From the NCBI RefSeq assembly GCF_032463525.1, contig NZ_CP135971.1, positions 1,798,001-1,862,000 of the forward strand: a stretch of 64,000 bases of DNA. Direction: 5' to 3'. This document shows positions 1 to 8,946 of this stretch, piece by piece (position 1 is the stretch's first letter; every line of letters starts with the position of its first letter). Below the pieces are notes generated by a model that was given only the letters and a program-made list of their open reading frames with translations, had not been told where the DNA came from and did no database searches. This DNA is from Pseudomonas sp. DTU_2021_1001937_2_SI_NGA_ILE_001. Lineage in GTDB: Bacteria; Pseudomonadota; Gammaproteobacteria; Pseudomonadales; Pseudomonadaceae. The position numbers and the translations under genes are program-made.

Positions 1-892
1 CGCCACCCAGCACCTCGGCATCCTGCTCGCCTACCGCCCCGGCGTGATCGCCCCGCCCCTGGCGGCCCGGCAGCTGGCCACGCTCGACCAGTTCAGCAAC
101 GGCCGCCTGGCCCTCAATGTGATCAGCGGTGGCAGCGACACGGATCAGCAACGCGACGGCGACTGGCTCGACCATGACCAGCGCTACGCGCGTACCGATG
201 AATACCTGCACGCGCTCAAGGCGATCTGGACGGCTGCGGGTCCGGTGGACCACCAGGGCGAGTTCTATCGCTTCAAGGGCGCCTTGCCCAACGTACGCCC
301 GCGGCAAAAGCCACACATCCCCATTTACTTCAGCGGCTCCTCGCCCGCCGCGCTGGAGGTTGCCGCGCGCCATGCCGACACCTACATGCTGTGGGGCGAA
401 CCGTTGGCGGACTTCAGCGAGCACGTACGCCACCTGCAGCGGCTGGCTCAGGCCCAGGGTCGCAACCCGCGCATCTCGGTGTCGTTCCGGCCCATCGTCG
501 CCGACAGCGAAGAAGCCGCCTGGCGCCGCGCCGCCGAGATCCTCGAACGCATCCGCGCCAACCGTGAACGCCTGGGCCTGCCCGTGCATGGCCACACACC
601 GGACAACGCGGGTTCACAACGCCTGTTGGCAGCGGCGCAGCGCGGCGAAGTGCTCGACGAACGGCTGTGGACCGGTGTCGCGCGGTTGACCGGCGCGCAA
701 TGGAACTCCACCGCCCTGGTCGGCACCCCGGAACAGGTCGCCAAAGCCCTGGGCCGCTACTGGCAGGCCGGCGCCAGCACCTTCCTGATTCGCGGCTTCG
801 ATCCTCTGGACGACGCCGAAGCCTACGGCCGGGGCTTGATACCGGCAATTCGTGAACAGATCGCCGCCCTGCAACCGCGCCTGGCCGGCTGA
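1..892 (+). CDS. LLM-class flavin-dependent monooxygenase, alkanesulfonate type (5' end outside window)
   Basis: This is the C-terminal part (about 296 residues) of a luciferase-like FMNH2-dependent monooxygenase. The reading frame is open from base 2, so the start lies upstream of the window. The stretch LNVISGG followed by LDHDQRY matches the SsuD/alkanesulfonate monooxygenase subgroup, which splits C-S bonds of sulfonates to release sulfite. The C-terminal part holds the usual WNSTALVGTPEQVAKAL segment of this family. A periplasmic binding protein follows after 10 bases, so the two were probably transcribed together for organosulfur use; the permease and ATPase are not downstream and would have to lie upstream. 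The exact substrate cannot be told from sequence. Confidence 0.85.
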   Translation, partial: ATQHLGILLAYRPGVIAPPLAARQLATLDQFSNGRLALNVISGGSDTDQQRDGDWLDHDQRYARTDEYLHALKAIWTAAGPVDHQGEFYRFKGALPNVRPRQKPHIPIYFSGSSPAALEVAARHADTYMLWGEPLADFSEHVRHLQRLAQAQGRNPRISVSFRPIVADSEEAAWRRAAEILERIRANRERLGLPVHGHTPDNAGSQRLLAAAQRGEVLDERLWTGVARLTGAQWNSTALVGTPEQVAKALGRYWQAGASTFLIRGFDPLDDAEAYGRGLIPAIREQIAALQPRLAG

Positions 893-902
893 GGAGACCT
901 GC

Positions 903-1856
903 ATGAACCTGCTTCAAGCCCTGCGCAACAGTCTGGCAGCCCTGGCCATCGTCCTTCCCGCCGCCCAGGCGGCTGAGCAGACGGTGCTGCGCATCGGCGA
1001 CCAGAACTACTACAACGTGCGTGCGTCGGTGGAAGCCTCCGGCGTGCTGGAGGGCGCGCCTTACACGGTCGAGTGGAAACATTTCCAGTCTGCCGCACCG
1101 GTGGCCGAAGGCCTGGAAGTCGGCGCCCTGGACCTGGGTTTTCTCGGCGATTCGGGCTTTCTGTTCCTGGCCGCCAAGGGCGCGCCGGTGAAGCTGATCG
1201 GCGTGTCGCGGCAAAACCCGGACACCATTGCCCTGCTGGTGGGCAAGGACTCGCCGATCCAGCGCATCGAAGACCTCAAGGGCAAGAAAGTCGCCTACTG
1301 GCCCGGCGCCTGGAGCCAGCAGCTGACCTTGCGGGCACTGGACAAGGCCGGCCTGCCGCATGACTACGTACAGTTCGTCAAACTGATGCCCATCGACGCG
1401 GCAGCGGCCTTTCCCCAGGGCAGCATCGACGCCTTTCCGGTATGGGAGCCGTACATTTCCCAGCAGGTGGTGCACTCTGGCGCCCGGCCGATCATCACCG
1501 CACGCGGCCTGATGCCCGGTCTGTCGAGCATTGCCGCCAACGCCAGTGCCATCGAGCCCAAGCGCGCAGCCATCAGCGACTTCCTCGGGCGCCTGCAGAA
1601 GGCACGGGAGTGGGTCGAGGCCAACAAGGACAGCTACGCCGACACCTGGGCGAAGAAAGCCAACCTCGACCCGACTGTGTCGCGCCACTGGATCGGCCAG
1701 GCCGACATGAGCGTCGGCCCGGTGGACGAACAGGCCGCCCACGATTACCAGGGCACCGCCGACTTCCTGGTACAGACCGGTGCCCTGCCCAAGGCCTTCG
1801 ACACCCGGGCGGTGATCGACACCTCGTTCAGCCAGGCCTTCAAGCCCCGTCAGTGA
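903..1856 (+). CDS. ABC transporter substrate-binding protein, aliphatic sulfonate/nitrate type
   Basis: A 317-residue periplasmic binding protein of the SsuA/TauA/NrtA kind. Residues 1-23 form a signal peptide ending AAQA. The motif DLKGKKVAYWPG and the following alternating alpha/beta pattern are typical of the two-lobed NMT1/OpuAC fold that captures sulfonates, taurine or nitrate. The ATG at 903 is chosen because GAGGAG lies 7 bases upstream and because it gives a proper signal peptide. The gene follows the monooxygenase closely, so the likely role is import of the sulfonate that enzyme oxidises. No permease or ATPase gene follows; transcription runs into a convergent TonB receptor. Confidence 0.85.
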   Translation: MNLLQALRNSLAALAIVLPAAQAAEQTVLRIGDQNYYNVRASVEASGVLEGAPYTVEWKHFQSAAPVAEGLEVGALDLGFLGDSGFLFLAAKGAPVKLIGVSRQNPDTIALLVGKDSPIQRIEDLKGKKVAYWPGAWSQQLTLRALDKAGLPHDYVQFVKLMPIDAAAAFPQGSIDAFPVWEPYISQQVVHSGARPIITARGLMPGLSSIAANASAIEPKRAAISDFLGRLQKAREWVEANKDSYADTWAKKANLDPTVSRHWIGQADMSVGPVDEQAAHDYQGTADFLVQTGALPKAFDTRAVIDTSFSQAFKPRQ

Positions 1857-1896
1857 GGGGCATGACAACGGCATTGAGCCGCGACGGCGGGGCCTG

Positions 1897-1946
1897 TTTC
1901 GCGGCTGAAGCCACTCCTGTCCTGTAGGACCGGCTTCAGCCGGGAA
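1897..1946. repeat. REP-type inverted repeat between convergent genes
   Basis: Two arms (1897-1918 and 1926-1946) are near-perfect reverse complements around the core GGCTGAAGCC/GGCTTCAGCC, with a 7-base loop. This is the same REP core found at 9551-9789 and 19310-19498. Lying between two converging genes, it can fold in either transcript and may protect or terminate both 3' ends. Confidence 0.7.
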
Positions 1947-1985
1947 GCAATCGCGACCGAAGCCGCTGCGCAGCCTTCCCTCGGG

Positions 1986-4160
1986 TCAGAAATCGATGGT
2001 CCCGGAGAACTTCACCAGCCGCGGCTCGCCCTGGGTCAGGTAGCCGCCATTGGCCGAGGCCCAGTAGTTCTTGTCGGTGATGTTCTCCACGTTGACGCGC
2101 AGGGTCAGGTCTTTCCAGGCCTTGAGCTTGTAGCGCGCGCCGGCGTCGAAGCGGTTCCAGGTCGGCAGGCTCAGGTTGTTCGCCGCGTCGGCGTACTGGC
2201 CGCCGGTGCGCAGGGCGCGCGCGTTGAGGGCCAGGCCTTCGACACCGGGTACGTCCCAGTCGACGCTGGCGTTGAGCTGGAAGGTCGGCACACCGATGGC
2301 GTGGTTACCGTCATTGGTGCCCCCCGAGGTGTTCTTCAGTTCGGAGGTCATGCGCGTGCCGCCGGCCATCAGGCGCAGACCTTCGACAGGCTCGCCGAAC
2401 AGGCTCAGCTCCAGGCCCTTGTTGACCTGCTCGCCGTCGCGCACATAGAGGTTCTGGCGGCTATCCACGTAGCCATCAGACGGCTTTTCGATGCGGAACA
2501 CCGCCAGATTGGCGCCGTAGCTCTGCCGGTCCAGCTTGATACCGGCTTCCAGCTGCTTGGTGCGCCCCGGCGGGAAGGCCTGGCCGAGGTTGGTGATATT
2601 GCTGCCCGACGCCACCGGCCCGGCGGCCAGGCCTTCGATGCGGTTGGCATACAGCGACACGCTCTGCACCGGCTTGTAGACGATGCCGTACACCGGGGTG
2701 GTGATGGATTGGTCGTAGAGCGAAGTACGGCTGCCATCGGCGACCGGGCCATCGTAGCTGTAGTTTTCTACACGCAATTGCTGCCGACGCAGGCCATAGG
2801 TAAGCAGCAGGCTGTCGTCGAACAGCCCGACGGTGTCGGAAATGGCCAGGCTGCGGTTACGAGTCTTGCCGGTCACCCCTGGATCCCCCATTTCTCCACC
2901 GGCAAACGATACATTGGTGGGCTTGGGCAAGGTGACCTTGTCATAGATATTGGTGTTGCCCGCAGTCGAGCGATAGAAGGTGTAGGCATTCTCCTGCTGG
3001 GTCCAGATGGTCGACGCGCCAATCGCGATCTGATGACTGACCGGCCCGGTCTGCATCCGGCCATTGAGGCCGGCAGCGAACGAGGTGTTGTCCTCGTTAT
3101 GGGGAATTTCCGAGCCGCCGATGGTCGCCGTGCCGCTGTTGCCGACCAGGGTCGGGGTGCCGTACACGCCGGTCTCACGGCTGTGCTTGGCGCCGCCGGC
3201 CAGGTAGGCGGTCCAGTTCTCGCTCAGGTCCCAGTCGCCGCGCAGCATGCCGAAGGTGTCTTCGGTCTCGCTGTAGGTCCAGTCCTGGCCATAGTTATGG
3301 CTGGCGCTCGGCGCGGTCGGCACCCGGGTGGCGGTGCCGATCTGCACGGTGTTGCGCAGGTGGTTGATGCGCTCTTTCTGGTAACCGAAATCGCCGGACA
3401 CCCGGAAGTTGTCGCCACGGTAGTCCAGCCCGGCGACGAACAGCTTGGAGCGCTGGTCCTGGTCGTCGATGGCGGTTTCGCCTTCGCGCTGGCTGAGGTT
3501 GACCCGCGCACCGAAACGGTTGTCGGCGCCGAAGCGCTGACCCAGGTCAAGGTGTTCGCCGATGCGTCCGTCGCTGCTGATGTCCTGGGTATAGCGGCGG
3601 GTCGGCGTGTCGCCAGCGCGCTTGGGCTGCAGGTTCACACCGCCACCCAGGCCGCTGCCGGTGGGTGTCACGCCATTGATGAAGGCATTGGGCCCCTTGA
3701 ACACCTCGACCCGCTCCAGCGCGTCGATGGAGAGGATCTGCCGAGGCAGCACGCCATACAGGCCGTTGTACGAAATATCGTCGCCGTTCAGGGGCATGCC
3801 ACGGATCACGAACACTTGGGACTGGTTGCCGAAACCGAACGACTGGCGCACCGAGGGGTCGTTGAGCAGCACGTCGCCGACGTCTTCGGCCTGCTGGTCC
3901 TCGATCAGTTTCGAGGTATAGCTGGTCAGGGTGAACGGCACGTCCATGTTGTCCTGGTTGCCCAGCACACCCATCTGCCCGCCCCTGGCGACCTGGCCGC
4001 CGGCATAGGCGTCCGGCAGGGTGTTGGAGTTGGCCTTGACGGCCGCAGCATTGACATCGATGGCACCCAGTTCGATCACCGGGTCGGCGGCATTCACCGC
4101 GAAACTGGCAGAGCAACACAGCGCGAGCAGGGTCGGGCGAGACGGAAAGCGAAGAGCCAT
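1986..4160 (-). CDS. TonB-dependent outer-membrane receptor, siderophore type
   Basis: A 724-residue outer-membrane gated channel driven by TonB. Residues 1-24 are a signal peptide (cleavage near VNA-ADP). No secretin/TonB short N-terminal signalling domain precedes the plug, so it should not signal to an anti-sigma factor. The plug begins near residue 70, with VFVIRGMPL and the VEVFKGPNAF box typical of siderophore receptors. The rest is a long beta-barrel ending in Phe (TIDF), as expected for Bam-dependent insertion. A Fur-box-like site lies about 75 bases upstream, so iron-dependent control is likely. The adjoining genes are organosulfur genes, so a sulfur-linked ligand cannot be excluded. 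Confidence 0.88.
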   Translation of the reverse strand: MALRFPSRPTLLALCCSASFAVNAADPVIELGAIDVNAAAVKANSNTLPDAYAGGQVARGGQMGVLGNQDNMDVPFTLTSYTSKLIEDQQAEDVGDVLLNDPSVRQSFGFGNQSQVFVIRGMPLNGDDISYNGLYGVLPRQILSIDALERVEVFKGPNAFINGVTPTGSGLGGGVNLQPKRAGDTPTRRYTQDISSDGRIGEHLDLGQRFGADNRFGARVNLSQREGETAIDDQDQRSKLFVAGLDYRGDNFRVSGDFGYQKERINHLRNTVQIGTATRVPTAPSASHNYGQDWTYSETEDTFGMLRGDWDLSENWTAYLAGGAKHSRETGVYGTPTLVGNSGTATIGGSEIPHNEDNTSFAAGLNGRMQTGPVSHQIAIGASTIWTQQENAYTFYRSTAGNTNIYDKVTLPKPTNVSFAGGEMGDPGVTGKTRNRSLAISDTVGLFDDSLLLTYGLRRQQLRVENYSYDGPVADGSRTSLYDQSITTPVYGIVYKPVQSVSLYANRIEGLAAGPVASGSNITNLGQAFPPGRTKQLEAGIKLDRQSYGANLAVFRIEKPSDGYVDSRQNLYVRDGEQVNKGLELSLFGEPVEGLRLMAGGTRMTSELKNTSGGTNDGNHAIGVPTFQLNASVDWDVPGVEGLALNARALRTGGQYADAANNLSLPTWNRFDAGARYKLKAWKDLTLRVNVENITDKNYWASANGGYLTQGEPRLVKFSGTIDF

Positions 4161-4235
4161 GGGGCGGGATACCTGAAAGTGATGGCCCCTCCTTGGCCGA
4201 ACGAAGTCCTTCTGGAACGCGAAGCATCTGCTAAC

Positions 4236-4254
4236 GTTCTTGAGAATCGTTACT
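4236..4254 (-). promoter_or_regulatory. Putative Fur box
   Basis: The 19 bases match the inverted-repeat Fur consensus at about 12 positions, with the best half being GAGAATCGTTA. It sits about 75 bases before the TonB receptor start, in an AT-rich promoter stretch, which is the normal place for iron repression of such genes. Confidence 0.55.
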
Positions 4255-4399
4255 AGTAAATCACAAATTTTTCACAACCTGTAACTACCTTTACAAGATT
4301 TAACAGCGCCCCTGACGAACAGCGCATCACCGCTCTACCCCGCACCTCCTGCCTGACAAGCCCTCCCATCTACGACGATGGCCGTAAGCCATGAAAAAA

Positions 4400-4431
4400 A
4401 TCGTGACCCCCTGCTCAGTTTTGGTCACGAT
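4400..4431. promoter_or_regulatory. Perfect inverted repeat upstream of the chemoreceptor
   Basis: ATCGTGACC (4400-4408) and GGTCACGAT (4423-4431) are exact reverse complements separated by 14 bases, about 90 bases before the chemoreceptor start. Centre-to-centre spacing is about two helical turns, which suits a dimeric repressor or activator. No T-run follows, so a terminator is less likely. Confidence 0.4.
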
Positions 4432-4522
4432 ACGCCGACACGCAGATAAAAGGCGTCGACCCGCCCGCTGGGTCCGAGCCCGACACCCTGCGTGAATAAC
4501 AATAATCATCGAGGGCTGTGCC

Positions 4523-6154
4523 ATGCACATGCGCAATCTTTCCATCAGCCGCCGCCTGTGGCTGATTCTCGTGGTCTGTGTGGTCATGCTGTGCATTCTG
4601 GCCGGCGCCCTGCTCAAGCAGATCCACGACGACCTGTATCAGGCCAAGACCCTCAAGACCATCCATGTGGTGCAGACCGCCAGCGGTATTCTCAAGTACT
4701 ACAACGGCCTGGAAAGCGCTGGCACCCTCACTCGCGAAGCCGCCCAGCAACAAGCGTTGTCGGCGATCCGCGGGCTGCGCTACGACCAGAACGATTACTT
4801 CTGGATCAACGACCTGCGCCCGGTGATGATCATGCATCCCATGAATGCCAAGCTCGAAGGCCAGGATCTCTCGGGGATCAAGGACCCTGACGGTTTCGCC
4901 CTGTTCAACGAGATGGTCGTCATCGCCAAGCGCCAGGGTTCCGGCGTGGTGAATTACCGCTGGCCCCAGCCGGGCGCCAGCGAACCGGTGCCCAAGACGT
5001 CCTATGTGCAACTCTTCGAACCCTGGGGCTGGATCATCGGCTCGGGCGTTTACGTCGACGACGTCGCGGCGGAGTTCAAGGCCCAGATCATCAAGGCCGC
5101 CCTGGTGTGCCTGGCCATCGGCGTGATCATGGCCCTGCTGGTCATCGTCATCCTGCGCAGCATCGTCGTGCCGTTACGCGCAGCCGTACAGGCCATGGCC
5201 AACGTGGCCAGTGGCGAAAGCGACCTGACGCGCACCCTGGAAACCCATGGCAAGGATGAAATCACCCAGCTCGGCCAGCATTTCAATACCTTCATCGCTC
5301 AGTTGCGCGGGGTGATCGGCCAGCTCCAGCAGTCGGCGGTGGCCCTGGGCAACGCCTCGCAGGAGCTGGGCAGCAGCGCCGAGCAGGCCCAGGCGCGCAG
5401 CCAGCGGCAATCGCAACAGATGGAACTGGTGGCCACGGCGGTCAACCAGGTCACCTATGGCGTGCAGGACGTGGCGCGCAACGCCGAACATGCCGCCAGC
5501 GAAATGCGCAACGCCGAGTCCGAAGCGCAGCAGGGCCTGGTCAATATCGACGGCAGCCTGCGGCAGATCCAGCAGCTGTCGGCCACCATCGAGCAGGCCG
5601 TGGCGGTGATCCGCACCCTGTCCAGCGAGACCACCCAGATCGGCAGCGTACTGGAAGTGATCAGCGGCATCGCCGAACAGACCAACCTGCTGGCCCTCAA
5701 CGCCGCCATCGAGGCGGCACGCGCGGGCGAACAGGGCCGCGGCTTCGCCGTGGTCGCCGACGAGGTGCGCCTGCTGGCCCAGCGTACGCAGAAGTCCACG
5801 GCGGAAATCCAGGGCATGATCGAGAGCCTGCAAGGACATTCCGATGCGGCAGTCAAGGTCATCGGCGACAGCAGCCGCGCCTCCCAGGCGACCATCGAGC
5901 AAGCCAATCTGGCTGGCCAGAGTCTCAGCTCGATCAGCCAGGCACTGCGCAACCTCAACGGCCTCAATGCCTCGATCGCCAGCGCCACGCTGCAGCAATC
6001 CCATGTGGTGGATGACATCAACCAGAACGTCACCCAGACCGCGCAGCTGTCGCAGAGCACTACCCTGGCCGCCGAACAGTCCAGCGCCGCGAGCCTGAAT
6101 CTGGCGCGGCTCAGCCAGCAACTCAACGATTGGCTGAGGCCTTTCCGGGTCTGA
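4523..6154 (+). CDS. Methyl-accepting chemotaxis protein with a single periplasmic Cache-type sensor
   Basis: A 543-residue chemoreceptor. Transmembrane segment 1 is at residues 12-31. A periplasmic domain of about 155 residues follows, with [12 protein letters not shown] and [13 protein letters not shown], the signatures of the sCache (Cache_2) fold that binds small organic acids in other Pseudomonas receptors. Transmembrane segment 2 is at 189-213, followed by a HAMP domain. The kinase-signalling hairpin tip lies at about 381-415 ([18 protein letters not shown], then [12 protein letters not shown]). The ligand cannot be read from the sequence. GAGG lies 9 bases before the ATG; an alternative ATG is two codons downstream. 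The gene stands alone. Confidence 0.93.
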   Translation: MHMRNLSISRRLWLILVVCVVMLCILAGALLKQIHDDLYQAKTLKTIHVVQTASGILKYYNGLESAGTLTREAAQQQALSAIRGLRYDQNDYFWINDLRPVMIMHPMNAKLEGQDLSGIKDPDGFALFNEMVVIAKRQGSGVVNYRWPQPGASEPVPKTSYVQLFEPWGWIIGSGVYVDDVAAEFKAQIIKAALVCLAIGVIMALLVIVILRSIVVPLRAAVQAMANVASGESDLTRTLETHGKDEITQLGQHFNTFIAQLRGVIGQLQQSAVALGNASQELGSSAEQAQARSQRQSQQMELVATAVNQVTYGVQDVARNAEHAASEMRNAESEAQQGLVNIDGSLRQIQQLSATIEQAVAVIRTLSSETTQIGSVLEVISGIAEQTNLLALNAAIEAARAGEQGRGFAVVADEVRLLAQRTQKSTAEIQGMIESLQGHSDAAVKVIGDSSRASQATIEQANLAGQSLSSISQALRNLNGLNASIASATLQQSHVVDDINQNVTQTAQLSQSTTLAAEQSSAASLNLARLSQQLNDWLRPFRV

Positions 6155-6217
6155 GGTTGAACCCGCACAGCGTTTTTCCATCAAAGCCCCTTATCCGAAC
6201 TGGCGGGAGCAGACGAA

Positions 6218-7039
6218 ATGCGCACTTTGAAATTGGCGGGCAAGAGCGTCCCGGTCCTTGGCCAGGGCACTTGGCACATGGGTGAGAAAAGCCACCGACG
6301 CTCGGAAGAAATCGCGGCCCTGTGCCTGGGCATCGACCTGGGCCTGACCCTCATCGACACCGCCGAGATGTACGCCGACGGCGGCGCCGAAGAGGTCGTC
6401 GCCCAGGCGATACGCGGCCAGCGCGACCGCGTGTGCCTGGTCAGCAAGGTCTACCCCTTCAACGCCAGCACCCAGGGCGTGCCGCGTGCCTGCGAGGCCA
6501 GCCTGCGGCGCCTGGGCACCGACTACATCGACCTGTACCTACTGCACTGGCGCGGCCAGTACCCCCTGGAAGAAACCGTCGAAGCCTTCGAGCACCTGCG
6601 CGAGCAAGGCAAGATCGGCGCCTGGGGCGTGTCTAACTTCGACGTCCCCGACCTGGTGGAACTGCACGACTCGCGGTGTGCGGCCAATCAGGTGCTGTAC
6701 AACCCCTCGCAGCGGGGCATCGAGTTCGACCTGCTGCCCTGGTCCGCCGAACGCCAGCTGCCGACCATGGCCTACTGCCCCATCGGCCAGGGCGGCGACC
6801 TGCTCTGGCACCCCGCCCTGCAGACCGTGGCCCGCCGCCACAACGCCAGCCCGGCGCAGATCAGCCTGGCCTGGGTGCTGCGCCAGCAGCAACTGGTCGC
6901 CATTCCCAAGGCCGTGGAACCCGGGCACATCCGCGAAAACCTCGCGGCGCTGGACCTGCGTCTCAGCGACCAGGACCTGCTCGACATCGACCGCGCCTGG
7001 CAGCCGCCGACGCGCAAGATGCCGTTGGAAATGGTCTGA
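6218..7039 (+). CDS. Aldo/keto reductase
   Basis: A 273-residue NADPH-dependent oxidoreductase with a TIM-barrel fold. The catalytic tetrad is visible as Asp47, Tyr52, Lys77 and His110 (IDTAEMY, VSKVYP, LLHW). The C-terminal WVLRQQQLVAIPKAVE segment is the conserved cofactor-binding part. Length is normal for the bacterial YeaE-like subgroup. It reduces aldehydes or ketones, but the natural substrate is unknown. A GGGAG ribosome site precedes the ATG at 6218. A rho-independent terminator follows at 7052-7081, so it ends its transcript. Confidence 0.9.
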   Translation: MRTLKLAGKSVPVLGQGTWHMGEKSHRRSEEIAALCLGIDLGLTLIDTAEMYADGGAEEVVAQAIRGQRDRVCLVSKVYPFNASTQGVPRACEASLRRLGTDYIDLYLLHWRGQYPLEETVEAFEHLREQGKIGAWGVSNFDVPDLVELHDSRCAANQVLYNPSQRGIEFDLLPWSAERQLPTMAYCPIGQGGDLLWHPALQTVARRHNASPAQISLAWVLRQQQLVAIPKAVEPGHIRENLAALDLRLSDQDLLDIDRAWQPPTRKMPLEMV

Positions 7040-7051
7040 GGCTCAACGCGG

Positions 7052-7081
7052 GGCGGCACGGGCAGCGCCGCCTCCTTTTTT
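7052..7081 (+). terminator. Rho-independent terminator after the aldo/keto reductase
   Basis: The stem GGCGGC (7052-7057) pairs with GCCGCC (7067-7072) across a 9-base loop and is followed by TCC and six T residues. Confidence 0.7.
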
Positions 7082-7182
7082 CTCCCCTGCAACACCCAGC
7101 CCGACACAGCCGTAACAAATAGAGATGGCAAGTCTCGGATGACTTGACGCAGGGACAGGCGTGTATTTGAAGGAAGCAATCG

Positions 7183-7749
7183 ATGTACAGGATGCAAAAA
7201 ACGCTCGGCATGGGTCTGTCTTTCGCCCTGGTCAGCTCGCTGAGCGCCTGCAGCTGGTCCCCCTCTGGCAAACCCTATGACTTTCCAAAGCCCGGAGAAC
7301 CCTCGGCGAACATTCGCATGAAGCAATCCTCCGACACGAATCTGGCCCTGCTGAACATCGATGACCGGGGTTGCTATCAAGGAGTTTCATCCATGCCTTA
7401 CGCCGATGGCTACCTTAGCGCCGACGTCAGGCCGGACAAGCCATTGGTCCTCAGATATGACGATACCTATGGCAGCCAATACTGCGTGATACATGTCTCC
7501 TTCACCCCCGAGAAGGATGCCTCGTATCTCTTTCAGTCCGATACGTACAACAAGAAGGTGTCCGGTCTGATACCAGGCCTTGAGCGTGACCAGGCATTTT
7601 GTGCCATCGGCGCATTGAAAAAGCAGGGTGACGAATGGGTCGCTCAGCCGTTGGAAAAAGTGCGACCTATGCCAACCAGCCCCATGTGCATACGTTTTCG
7701 TAAAACCGATGCAACGCCCCGCCCTTCTCTGTTCCCATTTGCAAACTGA
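7183..7749 (+). CDS. Predicted lipoprotein of unknown function
   Basis: A 188-residue protein with a lipoprotein signal: a short positive N-terminus, a hydrophobic stretch and the lipobox LSAC with Cys23. After processing it would be anchored to a membrane by that cysteine. The mature part contains several further cysteines (in DRGCYQG, SQYCVIHV, AFCAIG and PMCIRF) that could form disulfides in the periplasm. I do not recognise a known domain. Base composition is clearly less GC-rich than its neighbours, and the codons are less biased, which suggests an accessory or recently gained gene. AGGAAG lies about 8 bases before the ATG; the ATG at codon 4 is an alternative start. Confidence 0.75.
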   Translation: MYRMQKTLGMGLSFALVSSLSACSWSPSGKPYDFPKPGEPSANIRMKQSSDTNLALLNIDDRGCYQGVSSMPYADGYLSADVRPDKPLVLRYDDTYGSQYCVIHVSFTPEKDASYLFQSDTYNKKVSGLIPGLERDQAFCAIGALKKQGDEWVAQPLEKVRPMPTSPMCIRFRKTDATPRPSLFPFAN

Positions 7750-7778
7750 GCCACGTACTGAACGCTTAAGCGAGTCGA

Positions 7779-8753
7779 TCAGTTGGCCTGAGACCTGCCC
7801 TGGCGACCGAGGCGCGGCGCCAGGCGCACATAGACCAGCTCGGCGCACAATTCCACCAGGGTCTGGGTGATGATCACCGCCGGCAGCACCGGAATCGCTC
7901 CCGGCACCGCCAGGGCCAGCGGCAGCACCACCAGGGAATTACGTGTCGCGGCACTGAACAGCACCGCCCTGCCCGCTGCCGCGTCGAGGCGCCAGGCCCG
8001 TGCCACACAGGCGCCGAGCAACGGGGTGATGAGCGCGAACGCCAGGTACACCGGCAACACCGCCAGCGCGCTGGGCAGTGCGGCTTCGATACGCGGCCCG
8101 GTTGCGGCGATCACGATGAGCAGCACCAGCGCCGTGGCGGGTACCGGGCACAGCCCCAGGCCGAGATTGACGCCCGCCATCGCACGGCTGCGCCGGCCCA
8201 GCCATTGCAGGGCGGCGGCCAGCAGCAACGGCAGTGCGATCAGCCAGGCGAAGGCCTGCAGGAACGGCCCGGCATGAATGACTCCGGTGGCCATCTCGCC
8301 CAGCAGGGCCTCCAGGTACAGCGGCAGTGCCAGCATCTGCACCACCAGCAGCACTGGGGTGGCGGCCAGCAGCAGCCGTGCGTCGCCGCGTCCCAGTTGG
8401 GTGAAAGTCACCACATAGTCGATGCACGGTGCCAGTAACACCAGCAGCACACCCAGGCGCACCAGAGGGTCGGCCGGCACCAGCGGCAGCAGCGCCCACA
8501 CCAGCAACGGCACGACGATGAAATTGGCGGTCAGCAGCGCGCCGATGAAGCGCAGCCGAGTAAAGGCCTGGCGCAGTTCGACCAGTGGCACCTGCAGAAA
8601 GGTCACCAGCAGCATGAAGGCCAGTGCCGGCTCGACAGCCGCCTCCAGCGCCTCGGTGCCCGGCAGTTGCCAGGCCAGCACAGCCGCCAGCAGCACGGCG
8701 ACGAAGTAAATGGTGACCTGACGGTTTTCCAGAGCATCCCGGACAGCTTGCAT
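7779..8753 (-). CDS. ACR3/bile acid:sodium symporter family membrane transporter
   Basis: A 324-residue integral membrane protein with about ten hydrophobic segments. The motif LLAPCIDYVVTFTQLG resembles the cysteine-containing segment of ACR3-type arsenite carriers (COG0798), and the later SAATRNSLVVLPLALA segment is also typical. Related Pseudomonas proteins are usually labelled arsenic resistance protein, but there is no arsR, arsC or arsH beside it, so its real substrate is uncertain. GAGGAG precedes the ATG by 7 bases. The short C-terminus is basic. Confidence 0.75.
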   Translation of the reverse strand: MQAVRDALENRQVTIYFVAVLLAAVLAWQLPGTEALEAAVEPALAFMLLVTFLQVPLVELRQAFTRLRFIGALLTANFIVVPLLVWALLPLVPADPLVRLGVLLVLLAPCIDYVVTFTQLGRGDARLLLAATPVLLVVQMLALPLYLEALLGEMATGVIHAGPFLQAFAWLIALPLLLAAALQWLGRRSRAMAGVNLGLGLCPVPATALVLLIVIAATGPRIEAALPSALAVLPVYLAFALITPLLGACVARAWRLDAAAGRAVLFSAATRNSLVVLPLALAVPGAIPVLPAVIITQTLVELCAELVYVRLAPRLGRQGRSQAN

Positions 8754-8946
8754 GCAGCGACTCCTCGTTGCGGACGAAGGCTGGCCAGCCTTCTGGATCA
8801 GGCTGCCGAACCTACAGGGATTTGCTCGTCACTTGAAGCCTGCGGCAGCCCTGCCAGCGGATTGATGGACCTTTTGCCATTACCGGCCACTCCAACCTGC
8901 AGGACGTGCCTCGGCACCTGTATCGCTGTATTGGAGAGGTAAAGCG

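Larger units (their letters stand above)
4161..4522. other. Divergent intergenic region between TonB receptor and chemoreceptor
   Basis: 362 bases without a gene. It is visibly AT-richer than its flanks around 4230-4310. It holds a Fur-box-like site at 4236-4254 for the receptor and a perfect 9-bp inverted repeat at 4400-4431 before the chemoreceptor. I see no convincing small gene here. Confidence 0.6.

Noticed and set aside
2301..4256. A 651-codon open frame opposite the TonB receptor
   Set aside because: It is antisense to a clear receptor gene. Long antisense frames are common in GC-rich DNA, and the translated product has no recognisable domain or start signal.
7779..8753. Arsenite resistance operon
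   Set aside because: Only the ACR3-like transporter is present; arsR, arsC and arsH are absent on both sides, so an arsenic role is not supported by context.
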